The notes beneath the pieces were generated by a model. The model was given only the letters and a program-made list of their open reading frames with translations. It ran no database searches and had not been told where the DNA came from. A DNA stretch of 64,000 bases from Ancylobacter tetraedralis. GTDB lineage: Bacteria; Pseudomonadota; Alphaproteobacteria; Rhizobiales; Xanthobacteraceae. Below, in pieces: positions 37,845-47,210 of the stretch (the stretch's first letter is position 1; every line of letters starts with the position of its first letter). Location of the stretch: assembly GCF_014195655.1 (NCBI RefSeq), contig NZ_JACICD010000001.1, positions 1,030,682 to 1,094,681 of the forward strand, in the 5' to 3' direction. A program made the position numbers and the translations under genes.

Positions 37845-38906
37845 ATGATACGGCTCTTTACCGCGGGCGGCATCCTCCTCGACACGGTCGTGGCGGCGGA
37901 CGGGACCCTGGGCCCGCGCAGCATGGGAGGCAACGCCGTCTATTCGGCCGCCGGCGCGCGCCTCTGGCTCGACGGTGTCGGCATTGTCGGTCGCCTGCCG
38001 GAAAATTACCCTCGCGAACTGGTCGCGCAGCTGGCGGTAGCCGGTATCGACACGCAGGGGCTGCATTTCGAGGCGGAGAGCGTCGCCGAGGGCGAGTGGT
38101 TCTTCTACCGTCCCGATGGCAGCCGCGCCGACCATCTGCATGCGCCGCTTGATGAGCCGCCGCCGCATCCGCCCGGCACCCGGCTGGATGCTCGCACGCG
38201 CGGCCTTCTGGAGGAGCGCCTGCGCTTGCGTCCGGCGGCGGGGCGCGACTTCGCCAGCTTTCGGCGGAGCCACCCGGTCCGCCTTGAGGATGTCCCGGCC
38301 GCGTACCGGCAGGCACGCGCGGCCCATCTCGCGGCGAACCGACCGGACCAGCAGGTCGAGATGGCGCGGGGCCTGTCCCGCGAAGGGATCGGCCTGTCGG
38401 TTGATCCCGGCTCAAATGCCGGCATCTACCCCGCGGCCGATCTGGCGGAGCTGTTCCGCGCCGTCCGCGCCTTCCTGCCCAGCGAGAGGGAACTGGAGGC
38501 TCTCGTCCCCGGCTTCGGTCTCGCCGCGGGTCTGCTCCACGTGCAGCGTCTGGGGGCGCCGATCGTGGTGGTCAAGCTCGGTGCGCGCGGGTGCGGCCGG
38601 CTCGGGCCGGATGGGGCACTCGAAACGATGCCCGCCTTCCCGGTGGCCGCCGTCGATCCGACGGGGGCGGGAGACGCCTTCTGCGGCGGCTTCCTCGCCG
38701 GCCTCGTGCTGTTCGAGGATGTGCGCGCCGCGATCTGCCTCGGCACTGTTTCCGCCTCCTTCGCGGTGGAGGCGTTCGGGCCGTTCCACCTTCTCGACAC
38801 GTCCCGGCACACCGCCCGCGCGCGCCTCACCTCCTATCTCGCCACGCTCGACCCCGCTTTGGCCGAGCCGCTTCGACCAATCTTTTCAGACCTGGATGCC
38901 GCATGA
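37845..38906 (+). CDS. PfkB-family carbohydrate kinase, copy 2
   Basis: This ribokinase-fold kinase has 353 residues, about 50 more than copy 1. N-terminal substrate motif SMGGNAVYSAAGARLWLDG and C-terminal AAVDPTGAGDAFCGGFLAGL with the catalytic Asp are intact. The extra length is a Pro/Arg-rich central insertion (about residues 100-190), which could form an extended lid or contact a bulky aglycone. A GAGGA site precedes the ATG. Its stop overlaps the BtpA-like gene (ATGA). The paired SIS gene lies immediately upstream. Confidence 0.87.
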   Translation: MIRLFTAGGILLDTVVAADGTLGPRSMGGNAVYSAAGARLWLDGVGIVGRLPENYPRELVAQLAVAGIDTQGLHFEAESVAEGEWFFYRPDGSRADHLHAPLDEPPPHPPGTRLDARTRGLLEERLRLRPAAGRDFASFRRSHPVRLEDVPAAYRQARAAHLAANRPDQQVEMARGLSREGIGLSVDPGSNAGIYPAADLAELFRAVRAFLPSERELEALVPGFGLAAGLLHVQRLGAPIVVVKLGARGCGRLGPDGALETMPAFPVAAVDPTGAGDAFCGGFLAGLVLFEDVRAAICLGTVSASFAVEAFGPFHLLDTSRHTARARLTSYLATLDPALAEPLRPIFSDLDAA

Positions 38907-39691
38907 GTTTTCTTCGTTCCAGCATAGGCGACCCGTTGATCGTCGCCGCCCTGCACCTGCCGGACCTGTCGATCGATCGCGACCTCTCCCTCGCCTTCCT
39001 CGAGGACTATGTCCTCGCCAATGGGGAGGTCTTCGTCGGGGCGGGCATTCGGCGGATCATGCTGCAGGATCAGACGCGCCAGAAGGGGCCGGCCAGCGCC
39101 GAGACGATCGCCATCACCGCCGCGCTCGGGCGCGCGCTGAAGCAGGCGTATCCCGAGATATCGCTCGGCATCATCGTGCAGGCCCACGACGCGGTGGCTC
39201 CGCTTGCGATCGCCCACGCGACGGGTGCGGAGTTCGTGCGGCTCAAGGTCTTCGTTGGTGCCGCCATGACAATGGAGGGCGCGCGCGAAGCGCTTGCCAC
39301 CGAGGCCCGTACTTATCGCCACCAGCTGCGCCGCGACGACATCGCCATTCTCGCCGACGTCTTCGACCGTACCAGCGTGCCTTTGATCAACGTGACGCCG
39401 GAAGAGGCCGCCAAGGGAGCGGTCAAGCTTGGTGCCGACGCGCTGGTCATTACCGGCGCGACCTTCACGGAGAGCCTCGAGCGCATAGGCGCCGCCAAAC
39501 GTGCGGGCGTTCACCATCCAATCCTGATCGGTGGCAGCGTCACTGCGGAAAACATCGCTGATACGCTTGCCGTCGCCGATGGCGCGATCGTCTCCACCGC
39601 GCTCATGCGCAAGGACACCGGGCGCCACGAAAGGGTGCTCTGGGATTCCGGCAAGACGCAACAATTCATGGAGGCGGCATGTCTACGCTAG
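38903..39691 (+). CDS. BtpA/SgcQ-family TIM-barrel protein
   Basis: This protein of 262 residues has the BtpA-family layout: VIAALHLPDLS at the first strand, then LEDYVLANGEVFVGAGIRRI, IVQAHDAVAPLAIAHATGAE, and a phosphate-type C-terminal loop HPILIGGSVTAENIADTL with ADGAIVSTALM. The family fold is a TIM barrel with a phosphosugar-style binding loop. Its biochemical function is poorly defined: E. coli SgcQ is a putative nucleosidase, and BtpA was named for photosystem I biogenesis. In this operon, next to sugar kinases and SIS proteins, a role on a phosphorylated sugar conjugate is more likely. It overlaps its neighbours on both sides. Confidence 0.82.
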   Translation: MSFLRSSIGDPLIVAALHLPDLSIDRDLSLAFLEDYVLANGEVFVGAGIRRIMLQDQTRQKGPASAETIAITAALGRALKQAYPEISLGIIVQAHDAVAPLAIAHATGAEFVRLKVFVGAAMTMEGAREALATEARTYRHQLRRDDIAILADVFDRTSVPLINVTPEEAAKGAVKLGADALVITGATFTESLERIGAAKRAGVHHPILIGGSVTAENIADTLAVADGAIVSTALMRKDTGRHERVLWDSGKTQQFMEAACLR

Positions 39692-40623
39692 GCCCCGAAC
39701 GTGACTTCGCCGGCTATCGCGGTCGCGAGCCGGCCATTCGCTGGCCAAACGGCGCCCGGCTTGCCGTCTCTGTGGTGGTCAATGTCGAGGAGGGCGCGGA
39801 ACTCTCCATCGGCGCTGGCGATGAGCGCAACGAGTCGATCTACGAGGCGGTCGAGGCGACAGAGGGCGCGCGCGATCTCTGTATGGAAAGCCATTTCGAG
39901 TACGGCACCCGCGCCGGCTGGCCGCGCATCCGTAAGGCGCTCGCCGACCGAGCCATCCCCGCAACTCTGAATGCCAACGGACGCGCCCTGGCGCTCTCGC
40001 CCTGGATCGCCACTGAGGCGGTTGCGGACGGCCATGAGGTCGCCGCGCACGGCTGGCGCTGGGAGCGTCATGTTCACATGGACGAGGCGGAGGAGCGCGG
40101 GGCCATCGCCCGCTCGGTGGATGCCATTGCCGCGGCCGCGGGCACGCCACCGGTCGGCTGGCACACGCGCTCGGCCACCTCGGTGCGCACGCGTGACCTG
40201 CTCGTCGCGCATGGCGGCTTCCTTTACGATTCCAACGCCTACAATGATGACGTGCCCTATGTGGTGACAATCGCGGGGCACGATCACGTCGTGCTGCCCT
40301 ACGCCTTCGACACCAATGACATGCGCTACTTCAACCGCGGCGGCTTCACCTTCGCGGAGGATTTCGCGCGCTATTGTAGCGCCGCGTTCGACCGCCTCTA
40401 TGAGGAGGGCGCCACCCGGCCCCGCATGCTGTCCATCGGCCTGCATCTGCGCATCATCGGCCGGCCGGCCCGTATCGCCGGGCTGGAGATGTTCCTTGAC
40501 CACGCGCTGGGCCATCCCGGCGTCTGGTTCGCGCGCCGGGACACCATCGCCCATCACTGGCGCGCCGGTCTCGGCCTGCCCGTCTGGCAGGCGCGCTCGA
40601 CACCGAAGGGTTTTGCCGCGTGA
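39679..40623 (+). CDS. Polysaccharide-deacetylase-fold protein, PuuE-like, copy 2
   Basis: This NodB-fold protein of 314 residues is of the PuuE/allantoinase-like type. Its landmarks are VVVNVEEGAELS, AAHGWRWERHVHM, WHTRSATSVRTRDLL and LHLRIIGRPARIAGL. It starts 13 bp inside the end of the BtpA-like gene and ends overlapping copy 3 (GTGA), so translation is coupled. It is related to copy 1 at 20588 but closer in sequence landmarks to copy 3. Two adjacent paralogues may form a hetero-oligomer or act on two related cyclic amides. Confidence 0.83.
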   Translation: MSTLGPERDFAGYRGREPAIRWPNGARLAVSVVVNVEEGAELSIGAGDERNESIYEAVEATEGARDLCMESHFEYGTRAGWPRIRKALADRAIPATLNANGRALALSPWIATEAVADGHEVAAHGWRWERHVHMDEAEERGAIARSVDAIAAAAGTPPVGWHTRSATSVRTRDLLVAHGGFLYDSNAYNDDVPYVVTIAGHDHVVLPYAFDTNDMRYFNRGGFTFAEDFARYCSAAFDRLYEEGATRPRMLSIGLHLRIIGRPARIAGLEMFLDHALGHPGVWFARRDTIAHHWRAGLGLPVWQARSTPKGFAA

Positions 40624-41522
40624 CGCGCGATCTCCTTGGCTATGGTGGCCAGTGGCCGGATGTTACCTGGCCCAACGGAACGAAGCTCGCCGTCTCGATC
40701 GTCATCAATTTCGAGGAGGGGGCGGAGGAGCAGGTCGGCGATGGCGACCCGCGCTCCGAACGCCTCGGTGAAGTGCTCTCGGTGGTCGAGCCGGGTCGGC
40801 GCGACTTCGGCCAGGAGCAGATCTTCGCCTATGGCATGCGCGCCGGGGTCTGGCGCGTCGCCGAATGCCTGGAGCGTGCGGCATTGCTGGCGACCATCTT
40901 CTTCTGCGGCCGCGCGGTCGAGCGGGCTCCGGAACTCGCGCGCCGGCTCGTCGATGCCGGCCATGAGGCGGCCTGTCATGGCTGGCGCTGGCGCCCGCAT
41001 GCCGACTATCCGAGCCCTGAGGCCGAAAGGATCGATCTAGATCGGGCGACAGCCGCCATAGAGGCCGCGACCGGCGTGCGCCCGCTCGGCTTCTTTTGTC
41101 GCGGCTCGGAAAGCCCCTGGACGCGCCAGATCCTTGCCGAGCGTGGGTATGTCTACACCTCGAACGGCCTCGACGACGACCTCCCGTATTGCGATGCCCA
41201 TACGGCGCTGCTGGTCGTTCCCTATGCGTTCGACAGCAACGACATGAAGTTCTTCCACCCCAACGGCTTCGTGCGGGCGGACGAGATGGTCGACTATGTT
41301 GTCGACGCGCTCGACGTACTGGAAGCGGAGGCTCAGCGCGGCCATGCGCGCTTACTGAATATCGGCTTCCATCTGCGCATTGTTGGCCGGCCGGCACGGT
41401 TCAAGGCCTTCCAGGCCATCATCCGGGAGCTGAAGCGGCGCGAGAGCCGCCTCTGGGTGGCCCGCCGCATCGACATCGCACGCGCCTTCCAAGCCGCGAC
41501 GGACCGGGGTGACATACCGTGA
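40620..41522 (+). CDS. Polysaccharide-deacetylase-fold protein, PuuE-like, copy 3
   Basis: This protein of 300 residues is the tandem paralogue of the preceding gene, with a GTG start in a 4-bp GTGA overlap. Landmarks are VINFEEGAEEQVGDGD, ACHGWRWRPHADY, FCRGSESPWTRQIL and FHLRIVGRPARFKAF. Compared with copy 2, the segment after the strand GFF has CRGSES where copy 2 has TRSATS, a likely substrate-pocket difference. It is followed by a second GTGA overlap with the racemase-like gene. Confidence 0.83.
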   Translation: MTRDLLGYGGQWPDVTWPNGTKLAVSIVINFEEGAEEQVGDGDPRSERLGEVLSVVEPGRRDFGQEQIFAYGMRAGVWRVAECLERAALLATIFFCGRAVERAPELARRLVDAGHEAACHGWRWRPHADYPSPEAERIDLDRATAAIEAATGVRPLGFFCRGSESPWTRQILAERGYVYTSNGLDDDLPYCDAHTALLVVPYAFDSNDMKFFHPNGFVRADEMVDYVVDALDVLEAEAQRGHARLLNIGFHLRIVGRPARFKAFQAIIRELKRRESRLWVARRIDIARAFQAATDRGDIP

Positions 41523-42175
41523 AGCCCATTCTCCTCATCAATCCCAATACCAATGCCGGCATCACCGCCGCAATGCTGGACATTGCCCGCGAGAGCCTGC
41601 CGGACGCCCGCGTCGAAGGGCTGACGGCGCGGTTTGGCGCGCCGCTCATCACCGACGAGACCGCGCTTGCCGAAGCCGGGCGCGCCGTTCTCGATCTTGC
41701 CCAGCACATCGGCAAGGCGGCAGGCGTCATCGTTGCTGCCTTTGGCGATCCCGGGCTCGCGGCCCTGCGGGCGCGGATAGCCCTGCCAATTACCGGGCTG
41801 GCGGAAGCCGGAATGGCCGAAGCCGGGGAGGGTGGGCGCCGCTTCGCGGTAGTCACCACCACGCCCGACCTTGTCGCCGCGATCGCGCGTTCCGCACAGG
41901 CGTATGGCCATGGTCCGGCCTTCCTCGGCACCTTTCTAACACCGGGTGACCCGCGCGACGTGATGGCGGTGCCCGACCGGCTCGTCGAAGCACTGGCCGA
42001 GGCCTGTAGCCGCGCGGTCAAGGTGGGTGCCGAGGCGGTCGTCATCGGCGGTGGCCCGCTGGCTGTCGCCGCGCGCGCACTTGCGGGTAAACGCGATGTG
42101 CGGCTGGTCGAGCCGCTGCCGTCCGCCCTGCGTCTCGCCCATAGACGTGCCATGATGGCGGAGAGCCTCGCATGA
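41519..42175 (+). CDS. Asp/Glu/hydantoin racemase-superfamily protein lacking both catalytic Cys
   Basis: This protein of 218 residues is clearly in the hydantoin/Asp-Glu racemase superfamily: ILLINPNTNAGITAAMLDIA, GAPLITDE, AFGDPGLAALR and AEAVVIGGGPLA. The two Cys that do the proton transfer in active racemases are replaced: Ala74 in AAFGDPG (usually ACFGDPG) and Gly177-Gly178 in IGGGPLA. Only one Cys remains, in EACSRA, at a non-active-site position. It is therefore probably not a two-base Cys racemase; it could be a binding protein, a decarboxylase-like relative or a distinct lyase. The start is GTG, coupled to the preceding gene; its stop overlaps the amidohydrolase start. Confidence 0.8.
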   Translation: MKPILLINPNTNAGITAAMLDIARESLPDARVEGLTARFGAPLITDETALAEAGRAVLDLAQHIGKAAGVIVAAFGDPGLAALRARIALPITGLAEAGMAEAGEGGRRFAVVTTTPDLVAAIARSAQAYGHGPAFLGTFLTPGDPRDVMAVPDRLVEALAEACSRAVKVGAEAVVIGGGPLAVAARALAGKRDVRLVEPLPSALRLAHRRAMMAESLA

Positions 42176-43677
42176 CTACCACTCTCCTGCGTGCCGACCA
42201 CGTGCTTCTGGGCTTTGCCGCCGATGGAAGCCCCGACTGGCTCCGCGATGCGGGCCTGCTCATCGAGGACGGGCAGGTCCGTGAAATTGGCGACGGACCT
42301 GCTCTTGCGCGTGCCCATGCCGATGCTGCGGCTCTCGGGGGGCGGGGCTTCGTCGCGATCCCGGGCCTGATCAACGCCCATCATCATGTTGGCTTAACGC
42401 CGTTCCAGCTTGGCTCACCGGACCATCCGCTGGAACTGTGGTTCGCCAGCAGGCTGGGCTTGCGCGATGTCGATATGCGGCTCGACACGCTCTATTCCGC
42501 CTTTGAGATGATCGCCTCGGGTGTCACCACGGTCCAGCACCTGCATTCGCGCGTGCCGGGCGGGCTCGATGCGGTGCTGGCGACGGCCGAGCGGGTTATC
42601 GGTGCCTATGGCGAGATCGGTATGCGCGCCTCCTACTCGTTCGCGCTGCGCGATCAGAACCGGCTGGTCTACGAGGCGGACGAGGCCTTCCTCGCCCGGA
42701 TTCCGCCGGAGCTGCGGCCCGGGCTCGCCGCCTATTTCGCACGTTTTGCGCAGCCCCTCTCCGACCAGATCGAAGTGTTCCGCGAATTGCGGCGCCGCTA
42801 CGCCGACAACGGGCGCATCGCCATCCAGATCGCGCCCTCCAATCTGCATTGGCTCTCCGACGCCGCGCTGGCGAGCGCTGCCGAGATCGCCGCCGAGACG
42901 GGCGCGCCGATGCATATGCACCTGCTCGAGACGCCCTACCAGAAGGCTTACGCCCTGAAGCGCACCGGCGGCTCCGCGCTCGCCCACATCCATCGTTTCG
43001 GGCTGACCGGTCCGCATCTCACCCTCGGCCACGGCGTATGGATGAGCGAGGAGGATATGGAGATCTGCGCCCATACCGGCACGCGCATCTGCCACAACTG
43101 CTCATCCAATCTGCGGCTGAAGAGCGGCACCGCGCCGGTCAACCGCTTCAGAGCGCACGGCATTCCCGTTGCTCTGGGCATTGACGAGGCGGGGATCAAC
43201 GACGACCGCGACATGCTGCAAGAGATGCGCCTCGCCCTGCGCTTGCATCGTCAGCCCGGCATCGACAGTTCCCAACCGAGCGCGGCGGACGTCCTGCGCA
43301 TGGCCACAGAGCATGGCGCGGGAACGACGCCTTTCGGCAACTATATCGGCCAGCTGCGCCCAGGCAGCGCGGCCGATATCGTGCTGCTCGACTGGGACCG
43401 CCTTGTCTATCCCTATCAAGACCCCGACCTCGCCCTGCAGGACGTGCTCGTCTACCGCGCGCAGCGCGAGTGCGTGGACACGGTGGTGGTTGGAGGCGAG
43501 GTCATCTACACCAAAGGCACTTTCACCCGGATCGACCGGGCGGAGACTCTGGCAGAGATCCACCGGCGCCTGAAGGTGACGCCCACCTCGGAGGAACTCG
43601 ACCGGCGGCGTCTCGCAGCACAGTTATTGCCCCATGTGCGTGCGTTCTATGATGGCTATATCGACGGTCTATTGTGA
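42172..43677 (+). CDS. Amidohydrolase, cytosine-deaminase/ATZ-TRZ (SsnA-like) family
   Basis: This is the last gene of the operon, a metal-dependent TIM-barrel hydrolase of 501 residues. Metal ligands are visible: INAHHHVGLTP (His-x-His), MHMHLLETPYQKAYA (His and Glu), LTLGHGVWMS (His) and ALGIDEAGINDD (Asp). An N-terminal and C-terminal beta-sandwich flank the barrel (GGEVIYTKGTFTRID at the end). Members deaminate or dechlorinate N-heterocycles such as cytosine, guanine or triazines. This supports a nitrogen heterocycle or cyclic amidine in the pathway. ATGA overlap with the racemase-like gene fixes the start. The gene is intact although it ends only 60 bp from the integrase fragment. Confidence 0.87.
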   Translation: MTTTLLRADHVLLGFAADGSPDWLRDAGLLIEDGQVREIGDGPALARAHADAAALGGRGFVAIPGLINAHHHVGLTPFQLGSPDHPLELWFASRLGLRDVDMRLDTLYSAFEMIASGVTTVQHLHSRVPGGLDAVLATAERVIGAYGEIGMRASYSFALRDQNRLVYEADEAFLARIPPELRPGLAAYFARFAQPLSDQIEVFRELRRRYADNGRIAIQIAPSNLHWLSDAALASAAEIAAETGAPMHMHLLETPYQKAYALKRTGGSALAHIHRFGLTGPHLTLGHGVWMSEEDMEICAHTGTRICHNCSSNLRLKSGTAPVNRFRAHGIPVALGIDEAGINDDRDMLQEMRLALRLHRQPGIDSSQPSAADVLRMATEHGAGTTPFGNYIGQLRPGSAADIVLLDWDRLVYPYQDPDLALQDVLVYRAQRECVDTVVVGGEVIYTKGTFTRIDRAETLAEIHRRLKVTPTSEELDRRRLAAQLLPHVRAFYDGYIDGLL

Positions 43678-43739
43678 GGGCTGCGAGACGCGGACGGCCT
43701 TACCACGAGCCGCCTGAAATCGCAGGCCGGCGCTGTGAA

Positions 43740-44334
43740 ACCGCTATGGCGCGGGCTTCCGCGCTGGTGCATCTTGGTTCGGCTGGCTGGAACGGTCCAG
43801 ACCCCCGCTTCAAGGTCAATCTCGTGCCATGTGGCGGCGCGGAGTTCGCCGGGGCGAAGCGCCAGCAGGGCCAGCAGCTTCAGGCCTGCGACCGTCGTCT
43901 CCTGTCCCTTCGTCCAGCGATAGATGGCCGCCATAAGCTCGCCAAGCCGCTTCGGGCGCGCGATGGCGGCGCGGTGCTTGGTCGTCGGTGCGACAAGCGC
44001 GCCTCGCAGATCGTCGCAATGCCCCGAAGGTGCTGGCTGCGGCCGCGACAGACGCCGCGATAGCGGCCGTGTCGGCTTGTTTGTTGGCTCCGGGGTCTAC
44101 CCCCGAGGCCAACAACCTCTTGGCCTCGTCCCGAAGCCGCCGCGCATCCGCCAGCGAAAGGAGCGGATAGGGCCCATGGGTGAGCTTCTTCTGTTTGCCC
44201 GCGAATCGGTAGGCCTGCTGCCAGGCCCGGGCGCCCTCGGGCTTCACGAAGAGATCGAGGCCGCCACCGTCGGAAAGTGTTTACTCGCCTTCCCGGCCCT
44301 TCGCCGTCCGGCACTCGGCATCTGACAAGGCCAT
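43740..44334 (-). pseudogene. Broken P4-type tyrosine recombinase (DUF4102 integrase)
   Basis: The minus strand reads MALSDAECRTAKGREGE from 44334, the usual start of P4-like integrases. A frameshift follows, then VKPEGARAWQQAYRFAGKQK and PLLSLADARRLRDEAKRLLA in another frame. Much of the middle is deleted. KHRAAIARPKRLGELMAAI and then LLALLALRPGELRAATWHEI represent the start of the catalytic domain with its first Arg. The rest, including His-x-x-Arg and the Tyr nucleophile, is gone. At least two frameshifts, an internal deletion and a 3' truncation make it non-functional. Its position beside the 3' end of tRNA-Asn is where this family integrates. Confidence 0.85.
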
Positions 44335-44530
44335 GTTCGCCATCCCTGTGGATGGCTGGGATCCCGAAAACATGGGCGGCAGGCCAACAACAAGACCAAC
44401 AACAAGGCCAGCAAATTCGCGGGATGGGGTGGCTCTGGCTGATCCCGGCCGGGACAGCGAGCGGAGGCTGGAGATGGGATCATCCAGCAATTGCGATGGA
44501 TAGGCGAAGGGTTTGGGAAATTCTGAGCCG

Positions 44531-44544
44531 CCCCGGAAACGGGG
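44531..44544 (-). terminator. Weak hairpin after tRNA-Asn
   Basis: CCCCG-GAAA-CGGGG forms a short stem just past the tRNA 3' end. No strong U-run follows on the minus strand, so its terminator role is uncertain. Confidence 0.3.
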
Positions 44545-44547
44545 GAG

Positions 44548-44623
44548 TGGCTCCCTGAGCAGGACTCGAACCTGCGACCATTCGATTAACAGTCGAACGC
44601 TCTACCAACTGAGCTATCAGGGA
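44548..44623 (-). tRNA. tRNA-Asn (GTT), CCA encoded
   Basis: The 76-base cloverleaf is complete: acceptor TCCCTGA pairs with TCAGGGA, D arm GCTC/GAGC, anticodon stem TTCGA/TCGAA with loop CTGTTAA (anticodon GTT), and T arm GCAGG-TTCGAGT-CCTGC. The discriminator G is followed by an encoded CCA. It borders the broken integrase and is the likely integration site of the lost element. Confidence 0.97.
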
Positions 44624-44714
44624 CCGGAGGCGCCGAGCGCCTCGGAGGTGGGCGATATAGCAACGTGGTTCCCATTTGTGAAGCGGGAACCGCGTGCCCA
44701 TGTGGATAACCTTG

Positions 44715-46514
<1,800 letters not shown>

Positions 46515-46724
46515 CAGGCAGTTCCCTTGATATCGAGCGGCATCGTGAAAATACGGCACCTGCATGCACGCGTGCATCTGCGGCCGCCCCCCGGCGCGGC
46601 ATCATCAACGACGTTCGGGGTGCGTTGTCAAACGTCGGCACGTCGCGGCCCGGCCCTGGCATGGCAGGCGACACGTGCCGCCGGCGACCTCCTGAAACAG
46701 GCCGCCGGCGGCACGCGCGTGAAC

Positions 46725-46798
46725 TGGAGGCCACGGAGGGAATCGAACCCCCGTACGCGGATTTGCAGTCCGCTGCGTAACCACTCCGCCACGTGGCC
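46725..46798 (-). tRNA. tRNA-Cys (GCA), CCA encoded
   Basis: The 74-base cloverleaf has acceptor GGCCACG/CGTGGCC, anticodon stem GCGGA/TCCGC around loop CTGCAAA (anticodon GCA), and T arm GGGGG-TTCGATT-CCCTC with one mismatch. Discriminator T and CCA follow. It is located in the spacer upstream of the ABC exporter. Confidence 0.96.
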
Positions 46799-47210
46799 GT
46801 CCGGGGCGACGATGCGTCGTCATCCGGATGACCGGGGCGCCTCATAACAGAGCCGTCCGGGATCGGCAACGGACCTTGCGCGGTTCTCGGCGGTTCTCCC
46901 GCGCGAGTTGGGGATGGCGCGCCACCGGGCGCGGGGTTCAAAAGGCGAGCGACGCCGGGACGCGCGCCGCGAATCCGTGGCGAGCCGCGAGGGAAACGTT
47001 GGGCCGAGCCGGCTGGGGCACCGCGTCTTGTCAGGGCAGGTCGAAGGCCGGGCGTTGCGCCCCGGTATCGAAGGCCGGTATCGAAGGGAAGGCCGGTATC
47101 GAAGGCTTGCATTGCGCGCGCGCGTGCCGCAATTCTGCTGCGGATTTTTACCCGTGCCGCGCTCCAGTGCCTTTGGGGAGCGGTGGGTGCAGCATCGAGG
47201 TTGTCCCCGA
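46799..47210. other. Intergenic region upstream of the Pcm-like gene, with short repeats
   Basis: These 412 bases separate tRNA-Cys from the methyltransferase gene. No gene was recognised. The only structure I see is the threefold CGGTATCGAAGG repeat at 47063-47105. Confidence 0.4.
47063..47105 (+). repeat. Three copies of a 12-bp direct repeat
   Basis: CGGTATCGAAGG occurs at 47063-47074, 47076-47087 and 47094-47105. It is seen directly. It could be slippage or a binding-site array; nothing decides between these. Confidence 0.8.

Noticed and set aside
47063-47105. CRISPR-like array
   Set aside because: Repeats are only 12 bp with spacers of 1 and 6 bp, far too short; no cas genes are present.
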